NCBI GenBank assembly: GCA_017627765.1
Contig: JAGAGD010000050.1
Span: forward strand, 1 to 49,509
Source: Prevotella sp.
GTDB lineage: Bacteria > Bacteroidota > Bacteroidia > Bacteroidales > Bacteroidaceae
DNA length: 49,509 nucleotides
Reading direction: 5' to 3'
The translations under genes and the position numbers were made by a program. Below the pieces are notes generated by a model. The model did no database searches and was not told the origin of the DNA. It was given only the letters and a program-made list of their open reading frames with translations. The number at the start of each line of letters is the position of its first letter. Within the stretch, counting starts at the first letter, position 1. Positions 26,169-33,513 of this stretch are shown here, piece after piece.

Positions 26169-27443
26169 TTATTTTATCAATACTTTTTTATCTCCCACAA
26201 TGTATATACCTTTGACTAACTGATTTTCATTCAGTTCGGTTCCGTCAAGTTTATATATCTTAGTTTTATTGCTCTTATTGCCATTTACAACAAATTTAAC
26301 ACTTGCTACATCATCTGTAACAGCACTTGCTGCACTCTGAGCAGATGAAGATGGAAATTTAAAATAAGCTCTTGTTCCTTTAAGATTTTCTGTTACTGAA
26401 GGATAATCTAATTTAGTTCCATCTGCGCCGTTAAGGAAACGGCACGTTTTATCACCTGCTTTTAACTCAAATGGAGCAAATATCCCAATAAATTTATATC
26501 CAGCCTGCTCGACTATTTCTGGTTCATCTTTTGTAATAACAATTCTTTTAAATACAGGATTTTCTGCATCTTTTGAAGGTTTAATTAAATATGGCTTGCC
26601 CGCCTTAATACCATTTTCTGTACTTGTGAAATTCACCATAAGCACACCTTCATCACCAGAAGCGCTCGCAAACTCTTGAACACTAACAGACTCTCCAAAT
26701 ATTTTTTTCATATTATCAGCTGAAACGTCAAAAGGCAGACATAAACTGTACCATCCTCCATCAGCCTTAAAATTTCTTTTAAGATTTACTGTAACATTCT
26801 CTTTATTCAGATTTTCAGAGAGTTTGGCTTTTATTCCCTCATCATTCTCATCATAATCAACTGTAACAATGTTTTTAAGTTTACGGTAGATCTTGATAAA
26901 AACATTTGGTATAACACCAGTACCAAATTGATTATTCAGTCTTTTATATTGAAGATATAAAATTATTTTATTATTCTTAGCATCTTTAACTGAAAAAGCA
27001 AATTCAGCCTCATTATTGTTATTCATTGTCAATGAAGCCATTGTATTACTATAAGCATCTGATGTGTTTTCTTGATTCTGGGTTCGTAAATAGAATTTAT
27101 TTTTATCATTCTTATCTGCTACTGCAACAAGAAAACCATCTTTAACTTTTAAATACCATTTATCAGAAATAGACTTCAAAGTAACAACTTCAACTTCAGA
27201 AGATATTTCGTTTATTTGACATCCTTCGATAACAATATTTGCAACTAGTCTATTATTTGTAGATTGTGCTCCTAATGTTCTAGAATCTTTCTCATTAACC
27301 AACAAGATTTCATCTCCGTCTTCTAGCGTTGAGTAATCTGTAACCAACACGAATGGAGCATCATCAGCGCTTTGTGCGTAAAGCGATGTAATTGTAAAAA
27401 ACAATGTAATAAATAGTAGAATTGGCTTGCAATATAGTCTCAT
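26169..27443 (-). CDS. Secreted protein with C-terminal T9SS-like sorting tail, unknown function
   Basis: A 424-residue protein with a signal peptide (1-23, ending SLYAQ), a beta-rich N-terminal region containing TLEDGDEILLVNEKDSRTLG (an EDGD element common in Prevotella secreted proteins), a middle domain around WYSLCLPFDVS (about 231-241), and a final 30 residues of the form KIYKLDGTEL ... KGIYIVGDKKVLIK. That ending resembles the C-terminal domain recognised by the type IX secretion system, although no secretion genes are in the window. It sits 41 nt upstream of the aminotransferase gene in an otherwise cytoplasmic/inner-membrane sugar pathway, which is unusual. No enzyme motif is recognised. 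Confidence 0.78.
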   Translation of the reverse strand: MRLYCKPILLFITLFFTITSLYAQSADDAPFVLVTDYSTLEDGDEILLVNEKDSRTLGAQSTNNRLVANIVIEGCQINEISSEVEVVTLKSISDKWYLKVKDGFLVAVADKNDKNKFYLRTQNQENTSDAYSNTMASLTMNNNNEAEFAFSVKDAKNNKIILYLQYKRLNNQFGTGVIPNVFIKIYRKLKNIVTVDYDENDEGIKAKLSENLNKENVTVNLKRNFKADGGWYSLCLPFDVSADNMKKIFGESVSVQEFASASGDEGVLMVNFTSTENGIKAGKPYLIKPSKDAENPVFKRIVITKDEPEIVEQAGYKFIGIFAPFELKAGDKTCRFLNGADGTKLDYPSVTENLKGTRAYFKFPSSSAQSAASAVTDDVASVKFVVNGNKSNKTKIYKLDGTELNENQLVKGIYIVGDKKVLIK

Positions 27444-27496
27444 AGTATTTCTTGGATTTAGTTTTCATTAATTATTAAAAAATATACAATACCAAA

Positions 27497-28417
27497 CTAT
27501 TCACTAATCTTCAGACTGTGAATTAAGTTTCGAATACTTTGAAGTGTAGTAAGTCTTGTGGGAACTAAAGGAAGGCGAAGAACGTTGCTAATCAGTCCAA
27601 GTTCATGAAGCAAAGCCTTAACGCCGGCAGGATTACCGTCAACAAAAAGAAGGCTGTATAAATCAGTAAAACGATGATGTATCTTTCTGGCAGCAGCATA
27701 ATCACCATTAAGCTCAAGCTTAATCATACGCGAGAACTCCTTTGGCAAAGCATTACCAATAACAGATATTGCACCGACGGCACCATTTGCAATCATCGGA
27801 TATGTCAATGCGTCGTCGCCACTGAGTACATCAAAATCGTCTGGTTTATGTTTTATGATTTCATCTATTTGCTCAAGGCTCCCACTTGCCTCTTTTATTG
27901 CGACAATATTTTCGAAGTCATTAGCTAATCTGACCGTTGTCTCCGGCTTAAGATTGACGCCAGTACGACCTGGAACATTATATAAAACAACAGGCAATTC
28001 AGTAGCATTTGCAATTGCACTAAAATGCTGATAAAGACCTTCTTGTGACGGTTTGTTATAGAAAGGACAAACGCTAAGCACTCCACTAATACCCGTAAAA
28101 TCAGTTGCCTTTAGTTCATTAACAATATTAGCAGTACAGTTTCCTCCACATCCCATCAAAATAGGTACTCTATTGTTAACGGTATTAACAACTAAAGTTT
28201 TGATATTTTGCTTTTCTTCTGTTGTAAGACATGGTGTTTCACCTGTTGTAGCAAGAATACAGAGAAAATCTGCACCATTGGCAATTTGAAAGTTTATGAG
28301 AGACTCTAACGACTTGTAATCAACAGAGAAATCCTCTTTAAAAGGCGTTACCAATGCAATGCCAAGCCCTCTAAAAAGCTTCGCCGTCTTAATTGTATGT
28401 TTTGAATCCAGTGCCAT
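27497..28417 (-). CDS. dapA: 4-hydroxy-tetrahydrodipicolinate synthase
   Basis: Condenses aspartate semialdehyde with pyruvate in the lysine/diaminopimelate pathway. The 306 residues form one TIM barrel. Active-site elements are TTGETP (57-62), Tyr146 in VLYNVPGRTG and the Schiff-base Lys175 in VAIKEASGS. It begins with RGLGIALVTPF, typical of DapA rather than of sialic-acid lyases. It has its own strong promoter; the next gene starts 53 nt further without a visible promoter, so read-through into the polysaccharide group is possible. Confidence 0.95.
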   Translation of the reverse strand: MALDSKHTIKTAKLFRGLGIALVTPFKEDFSVDYKSLESLINFQIANGADFLCILATTGETPCLTTEEKQNIKTLVVNTVNNRVPILMGCGGNCTANIVNELKATDFTGISGVLSVCPFYNKPSQEGLYQHFSAIANATELPVVLYNVPGRTGVNLKPETTVRLANDFENIVAIKEASGSLEQIDEIIKHKPDDFDVLSGDDALTYPMIANGAVGAISVIGNALPKEFSRMIKLELNGDYAAARKIHHRFTDLYSLLFVDGNPAGVKALLHELGLISNVLRLPLVPTRLTTLQSIRNLIHSLKISE

Positions 28418-28501
28418 GATTAAATTATGCCATTAGCAGAGCAATATACGATTCTCCTTAAATCAGAATATAGCGTCATTTGCCCAATTACTTTATCCTT
28501 G

Positions 28502-28532
28502 CAAAATTAGGATTTTTCTCTGACATATCAAA
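28502..28532 (-). promoter_or_regulatory. Promoter of dapA
   Basis: Minus-strand -33 TTTG (28529-28532), 19-nt spacer and -7 TAATTTTG (28502-28509), a full consensus match. The leader is about 80 nt. Confidence 0.75.
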
Positions 28533-28638
28533 ACATTTGCTTGTTTTTTAGCACAAAAACAAAACACCATAAATAATATTAGGATTATATATAGAAAATA
28601 TTCAAGAAAAACGATGTACTTTGGAAAGATTTCAAAGC

Positions 28639-29367
28639 TTAATACCTAACATCTTCCAAAAAGAGAGCATGTCCTGGCATACTTTCACCAGCCTTGCATC
28701 TATCCTTCCCCTCAACTATGCGCTGAAACTCCTCAAGTGAAATACGACCACGACCAACCTCAACTAAAGTTCCAACGACAGCCCTAACCATATTACGCAG
28801 AAAACGGTTAGCTGTTATACGAAAATAATAAGAATTCTCATCTATTCTTATCCATTTTGCTTCTGTAACATTGCATATAGTTGTCTTAACATCGGTATGG
28901 CTTTTACAAAATGAAGCAAAATCATTATATTTAAGCAACATTTCCGCAGCTATATTCATCAAATCAAAATTAAGATTAAAATGAGTTTCATAAGAATAAG
29001 CACGTAGAAATGGATTCTTGTATAAGTGAATATAGTAATGATACGTCCTAGCTGTTGCGCTGAAACGAGCATGCATCTCAGAAGAAACTATTTCAACACG
29101 TTCGATTGAGATGTCATTTGGCAATAATCGATTTAGTTTATATGTCAACTGCTTACAATCAATGTCACCATCAAAATCAAAATGCGCAGACATTCTACGG
29201 GCATGAACACCTGCGTCTGTTCGTCCAGCACCAACTACTTCAACATTATTACGCAAAATAGTAGAAAGTGCTGTTTGAATCTCTGCCTGAACACTATTAG
29301 CATAAGGTTGTACTTGCCAACCATGATATGCAGTGCCGTCGTATGAAAACCAAAGAAAATAGCGCAT
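28639..29367 (-). CDS. truA: tRNA pseudouridine(38-40) synthase
   Basis: Isomerises uridines 38-40 in the tRNA anticodon arm. The 242 residues match the family. It opens with the typical RYFLWFSYDGTAYHGWQVQP, and the catalytic aspartate is Asp51 in GAGRTDAGVHA. The C-terminal half has FRITANRFLRNMVR, also characteristic. A hairpin with a U-tract lies directly upstream (29389-29424), so expression may be attenuated. No consensus promoter is seen between that hairpin and the rpiB terminator. Confidence 0.96.
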   Translation of the reverse strand: MRYFLWFSYDGTAYHGWQVQPYANSVQAEIQTALSTILRNNVEVVGAGRTDAGVHARRMSAHFDFDGDIDCKQLTYKLNRLLPNDISIERVEIVSSEMHARFSATARTYHYYIHLYKNPFLRAYSYETHFNLNFDLMNIAAEMLLKYNDFASFCKSHTDVKTTICNVTEAKWIRIDENSYYFRITANRFLRNMVRAVVGTLVEVGRGRISLEEFQRIVEGKDRCKAGESMPGHALFLEDVRY

Positions 29368-29388
29368 AATGACTTTTAATAAAAAAGC

Positions 29389-29424
29389 GTATATAACAAT
29401 CTACACTACAAAATTGTTATATAC
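29389..29424 (-). terminator. Hairpin with U-tract just upstream of truA
   Basis: A perfect 12-bp stem (GTATATAACAAT at 29389-29400 with its complement at 29413-29424), 12-nt loop, followed on the minus strand by GCTTTTTTATT. It has terminator form but ends only 22 nt before the truA start, so it could be a second terminator for rpiB or an attenuator for truA. Confidence 0.6.
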
Positions 29425-29490
29425 ACATATATTATGAATACTTACATTTAACACAAGAACTCGTGTAAATTTACTCAATTAAATTAAAAT

Positions 29491-29526
29491 ATAGCAAGTC
29501 TGTCCACTTATGTACAGACTTGCTAT
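29491..29526 (-). terminator. Terminator of the tkt-rpiB operon
   Basis: A 13-bp perfect stem (29491-29503 with 29514-29526) and a 10-nt loop, followed on the minus strand by TTTTAATTTAATT. It lies 19 nt beyond the rpiB stop. Confidence 0.8.
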
Positions 29527-29544
29527 AAAAACATCAAATACTAA

Positions 29545-29988
29545 TTATTCCTGTACTGGAATCTTCTCAATTCTACGCTGGTGGCGTCCACCTTCGAAAG
29601 TAGTCTTGAAGTATTCATCCATGATAGCTTCTGCCATCTTATTATCAATAAAACGACCTGGCATAACCAAAACATTAGCATCATTGTGCTGACGAATCAT
29701 GTGAGCAATTTCGGTACACCATGCAAGACCAGCTCTTATACCTTTATGCTTGTTAAGGCAGATAGCCATACCTTCTCCACTACCACAGATAGCAATACCA
29801 GGATATACATCACCAGCCTCTATACCATTAGCCAACTCGTGGGCAAAATCAGGATAGTCTACGCTCTGATCGCTCCAAGTACCATAGTCCTTATACTCAT
29901 ATCCTTTTTTCTCAAGATACTCAATTACGAATTTCTTTAATGGATAACCTGCATGATCACATGCTAATCCTACTGTCTTTACTTCCAT
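29545..29988 (-). CDS. rpiB: Ribose-5-phosphate isomerase B
   Basis: Interconverts ribulose-5-phosphate and ribose-5-phosphate in the non-oxidative pentose phosphate pathway. The 147 residues match the RpiB/LacAB fold: ACDHAGYPLKKF (9-20), YPDFAHELA (45-53), and the active-site segment AICGSGEGMAI (66-76) with Cys68, followed by IRAGLAW. It lies 74 nt after tkt and before a strong terminator, so tkt-rpiB form an operon for pentose metabolism. Confidence 0.96.
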   Translation of the reverse strand: MEVKTVGLACDHAGYPLKKFVIEYLEKKGYEYKDYGTWSDQSVDYPDFAHELANGIEAGDVYPGIAICGSGEGMAICLNKHKGIRAGLAWCTEIAHMIRQHNDANVLVMPGRFIDNKMAEAIMDEYFKTTFEGGRHQRRIEKIPVQE

Positions 29989-30062
29989 ATTAAATATATT
30001 TTTAATGTGAGTGAATATTCTTTTTTATCTCAGTATATCAAAAGACTCTATGATTAAAATAT

Positions 30063-32084
30063 TTATTTCAAGAAATCTTTAACCTGATTGTAAACATTCT
30101 GGGCATTGAAACCTAACTTCTCATCCAACACCTTGTAAGGAGCTGAGAAGCCAAAACTGTTCAATCCAAATACCTTTCCTTCTGCACCAACAAGTCCTTC
30201 TAATGTTACAGGAAGACCAGCAGTGAGTCCGAAAATCTTCTTTCCTTTTGGAAGTATAGAATCTTGATATTCCTTAGTCTGGCAACGGAACAATCCTTCA
30301 GAAGGTACACTTACAATTCTAATCTTAATTCCATCTTTACGCAGAAGATCTGCTCCAGCAACAAGTGTTGAAACTTCTGAACCACTTGCTAAAAGTATTA
30401 CATCATAATTCGCATCACTACCTGCAACAACATAAGCACCACGTCTAACCTGCTCATAATCATTTCCTTCTGGTAAATTATTTACATTCTGACGAGAAAG
30501 AATCAATGCTGTTGGGGTTTCCATATTCTCAACAGCCATCTGCCAACATATTGTTGTTTCATTTACATCAGCAGGACGGAAAACACGAACACTGTCTTTA
30601 CCACTATGGTTTTTCAGTTTCTCCATCAGACGTATTTGTGCCTCTTGCTCAACTGGTTCATGGGTAGGTCCATCCTCTCCAACACGGAAAGCATCATGAG
30701 TCCAAATAAATTTAATTGGCACTTGCATAAGAGCTGCCATTCTGACAGCAGGCTTCATATAGTCAGAGAACACAAAGAATGTACCACAAGCTGGAATAAC
30801 ACCACCATGCAAATACATACCTATACACATACATGCCATAGTTAATTCAGAGACTCCTGCTTGGAAGAATGCGCCAGTGAAATCATTTGGTTTAATATCA
30901 TGAGTTTTCTTTAAGAATCCATCTGTCTTATCAGAATTAGAAAGGTCAGCAGAAGAACAAATCATATTAGGAACTTGTTCTGCAAGCACTCCTAAACAAG
31001 CAGAAGATCCTGCACGTGTTGCTTGGTCAGGTTTTTGCGTAAGTACACTCCAATCTACCTTTGGTGCATTTCCAGAAAACCACTCCTTCATTTGAGCAGC
31101 TTTACCTGGATTAGCTTCTGCCCATGCTTTTTCTTGTGCCTTGCGATTTGCAACAATTTCTTTTAATTCTTCTTTGCGCTTTGCATAAATCTCTTTTGTT
31201 TCTGGGAATATTTCAAACGGATTTTCAAGATTGCCCCCCAAATTCTTGATTGTATTTATATATGCATCGCCACCAAGAGGAGCACCATGTGTCTTTATAC
31301 TATTTTCATAGCTTGTTCCGTCAGCCTTAATAGCACCTTTTGCCATGATGGTTTTACCGATGATAAGAGTAGGACGGTTTTTCTCAGTCAAAGCCTCATC
31401 AAGTGCACGACGAATATCCTCCACATCATTACCTTTGCATGTAAGAACATTCCATCCCCAAGCTTTATACTTTGCACCAGTATCTTCGCTTGAAACAGAA
31501 GAACATTCAGTTGACAACTGGATATCATTAGAATCGTAAAACATTATAAGGTTTGACAATCCAAGCAATCCTGCCATTCTTCCTGCTCCCTGAGAGATTT
31601 CTTCCTGCACACCTCCATCAGAGATATATGCATAAATCTTATGCTGCATCATCTCTTTTCCAAGGCGAGCTTCAAGGAATTTTTCTGCAACAGCTGCACC
31701 TGCTGCAAATGTATGTCCCTGTCCTAAAGGTCCACTTGTATTTTCAATGCCCCTCATCACATCACGCTCTGGATGTCCTGGAGTTGGAGACCCCCACTGG
31801 CGGAACTGTTTCAATTCATCTATAGTAAAACGTCCCTGCAATGCTAATGCTGAATATAGCATTGGAGACATATGACCTGGATCCAAGAAGAAACGGTCAC
31901 GACCAGTCCATGTAGGATCATTTACATCATAAACCAAATATTCAGAAAAGAGAACATTAATAAAATCGGCACCTCCCATAGCTCCACCAGGATGCCCCGA
32001 ATTAGCTTTCTCTACCATAGAAGCAGCCAATATTCTTATGTTATCAGCTGCTCTATTCATTTCTTTTAACCCGTTCTTTACCAT
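30063..32084 (-). CDS. tkt: Transketolase
   Basis: Thiamine-diphosphate enzyme that moves two-carbon units between sugar phosphates. The 673 residues show the three-domain layout: the ThDP pyrophosphate domain with SGHPGGAMGGADF (28-40) and a GGVQEE motif in place of the commoner GDG, the pyrimidine domain with FIWTHDAFRVGEDGPTHEPV (around 460-480) and a C-terminal domain. GGVQEE is as I remember it in Bacteroides homologues, so it is not a defect. tkt is followed by rpiB and preceded by the degenerate Nudix regulator. Confidence 0.95.
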   Translation of the reverse strand: MVKNGLKEMNRAADNIRILAASMVEKANSGHPGGAMGGADFINVLFSEYLVYDVNDPTWTGRDRFFLDPGHMSPMLYSALALQGRFTIDELKQFRQWGSPTPGHPERDVMRGIENTSGPLGQGHTFAAGAAVAEKFLEARLGKEMMQHKIYAYISDGGVQEEISQGAGRMAGLLGLSNLIMFYDSNDIQLSTECSSVSSEDTGAKYKAWGWNVLTCKGNDVEDIRRALDEALTEKNRPTLIIGKTIMAKGAIKADGTSYENSIKTHGAPLGGDAYINTIKNLGGNLENPFEIFPETKEIYAKRKEELKEIVANRKAQEKAWAEANPGKAAQMKEWFSGNAPKVDWSVLTQKPDQATRAGSSACLGVLAEQVPNMICSSADLSNSDKTDGFLKKTHDIKPNDFTGAFFQAGVSELTMACMCIGMYLHGGVIPACGTFFVFSDYMKPAVRMAALMQVPIKFIWTHDAFRVGEDGPTHEPVEQEAQIRLMEKLKNHSGKDSVRVFRPADVNETTICWQMAVENMETPTALILSRQNVNNLPEGNDYEQVRRGAYVVAGSDANYDVILLASGSEVSTLVAGADLLRKDGIKIRIVSVPSEGLFRCQTKEYQDSILPKGKKIFGLTAGLPVTLEGLVGAEGKVFGLNSFGFSAPYKVLDEKLGFNAQNVYNQVKDFLK

Positions 32085-32125
32085 TTCAATATTTTATTTT
32101 CTTTATGTTTTTCTGTTTGAATGTG

Positions 32126-32133
32126 CAAATATA
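32126..32133 (-). promoter_or_regulatory. Candidate -7 box for tkt-rpiB
   Basis: Minus-strand TATATTTG matches TAnnTTTG at about 42 nt before the tkt start, but no TTTG is present at the -33 distance. This could fit an activator-dependent or otherwise regulated promoter. No clear operator palindrome could be fixed in 32085-32222. Confidence 0.45.
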
Positions 32134-32222
32134 ATAATTTTCATCGGCATTCCAGCCATAACTAAGTGTTATTTTTCAGAAAAATATCATTTCCATATTA
32201 TAAATATGCAAAAAATAACTTT

Positions 32223-32900
32223 TTACAATCTAAAAAAAGGATGTTCGGAATACGCTTTTTCATTAAACCTAAACAATGCCGCTCCACGCTTAGAAGACAA
32301 CTTATCTATCTTGTCGGTCTTCTCTATAAAATCCAGATTCTTTATTCGCTTACGGAAATTACGTTTATCAATCTCACCGCCTAATACTGCCTCATAGACA
32401 TGTTGCAACTGTGTAAGAGTGAATAGCTCTGGCAATAGATTAAATCCAATTGGCTCAATTTTAATTCGTTTCCGTAATAAATCAAGAGCATCGTCAACAA
32501 CCTGATTTAAATTTCCCCATAGACGAGGAACATCAGTAATATCAACCCAACGTAATCCGTATTTGTCCATAAGCTCCACATCGTAGTCTTTAACATTTAT
32601 AAGAGAATAATAAGCAACAGAAATTACCCTCTCACTCGCATCCTCCTTGACATTACCATAAGTTTTTACTTGTTGTGAGAAAACCTGCTTAATACCTGTC
32701 ATAGATGTTATCGCACGATTTGCAGAATCTTGAAGATCTTCATTTTCACGGACAAAAGCACCACAAAGAGTCCATTCACCCATCCCAGGTTCAATCGCCC
32801 GCTTTCTTATAAGTAGTTTTAGTTTGCCGTTATCAAAACCAAAAACAATACAATCGACAACGACATAAAATCGTGTGTTTTCTGAATAATAGTTCTTCAT
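32223..32900 (-). CDS. Nudix-related transcriptional regulator (NrtR/AraR type), catalytically degenerate
   Basis: A 225-residue protein with an N-terminal Nudix-like domain (about 8-145) and a C-terminal winged helix (about 155-218, LFTLTQLQHVYEAVLGGEID and NFRKRIKN). The Nudix box (47-70) reads GAFVRENEDLQDSANRAITS onward: the REUxEE metal-binding core is replaced by RAITSM, so hydrolysis is not expected. This architecture matches NrtR-type regulators, in particular the L-arabinose regulator AraR of Bacteroides thetaiotaomicron. It lies directly upstream of tkt and rpiB, which belong to the AraR-controlled pentose genes in Bacteroides. The effector in this organism is inferred. Confidence 0.85.
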   Translation of the reverse strand: MKNYYSENTRFYVVVDCIVFGFDNGKLKLLIRKRAIEPGMGEWTLCGAFVRENEDLQDSANRAITSMTGIKQVFSQQVKTYGNVKEDASERVISVAYYSLINVKDYDVELMDKYGLRWVDITDVPRLWGNLNQVVDDALDLLRKRIKIEPIGFNLLPELFTLTQLQHVYEAVLGGEIDKRNFRKRIKNLDFIEKTDKIDKLSSKRGAALFRFNEKAYSEHPFFRL

Positions 32901-32945
32901 GCTTAGAATCTTAACTTAAACATTTTAAGGTTTTGTTATCTGCAA

Positions 32946-32977
32946 CAAATTTACAGTTTTATTACGTAAATTGCAAA
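32946..32977 (-). promoter_or_regulatory. Promoter of the Nudix-type regulator
   Basis: Minus-strand -33 TTTG (32974-32977), 20-nt spacer and -7 TAAATTTG (32946-32953). The leader is about 40 nt. Confidence 0.72.
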
Positions 32978-33015
32978 TTTTAAACTAACTTTTCTTCAAT
33001 TCTGCTTATTTTTCA

Positions 33016-33023
33016 TAACTTTG
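33016..33023 (+). promoter_or_regulatory. Candidate -7 box for the 33092 lipoprotein
   Basis: TAACTTTG fits TAnnTTTG on the plus strand, about 70 nt before the start codon. No clear TTTG lies at the -33 distance. Confidence 0.4.
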
Positions 33024-33091
33024 CATGTGTTATTTATACTGAATGCAATAAAACAAAACCTATTATTTAATAAGAAAGAAAAAAATAAGAC

Positions 33092-33505
33092 ATGAATTTC
33101 TGGAAAAATATTATAGTAATAACAGCAATAAATGCTGCTATTTTTTCTTCATGCCAAGAAAACATAGATTCACGTGCAGAACGTGAAGCAAAAGAGTTTA
33201 CAAGAAAGAACTGCCCTACTCCCATAATTGACAATACAAGAACAGACAGCCTTGTCTTTGAGGCAAATACCAGGACTTTGCATTATTATTACACACTTGT
33301 AGGGCCTGCCGATAATAAAACAGCCTTTACCGGACGACATGAAGAGCTGAAAAATATACTCATAAGTTCTTTTAGAGCTTCAACTAACTTAAAAATGTAT
33401 ATAGATGCAGGTATTAACTTTAAACTAACCTATCACTCTGAAAAAAAACCTCAGCAGAAGTTGTATGAAACAATACTTACTGCTGAGGAGTTATCTGGTA
33501 AATAA
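33092..33505 (+). CDS. Small lipoprotein of unknown function
   Basis: A 137-residue protein. The signal peptide (1-20) ends FSSC, giving a probable lipidated Cys21 followed by QEN. The mature domain is rich in charged residues and contains RTLHYYYTLVG (about 66-76) and GINFKLTYHSEKKP, looking like a small alpha/beta domain. I do not recognise the family. It is monocistronic and converges on clpC with only 8 nt between the stop codons, and no hairpin terminator is visible in that gap. Confidence 0.75.
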   Translation: MNFWKNIIVITAINAAIFSSCQENIDSRAEREAKEFTRKNCPTPIIDNTRTDSLVFEANTRTLHYYYTLVGPADNKTAFTGRHEELKNILISSFRASTNLKMYIDAGINFKLTYHSEKKPQQKLYETILTAEELSGK

Positions 33506-33513
33506 ATATCATA

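Noticed and set aside
30063-32084. Transketolase with a damaged ThDP motif (GGVQEE instead of GDG)
   Set aside because: This variant is as I remember it in Bacteroides transketolases, so it is a lineage feature.
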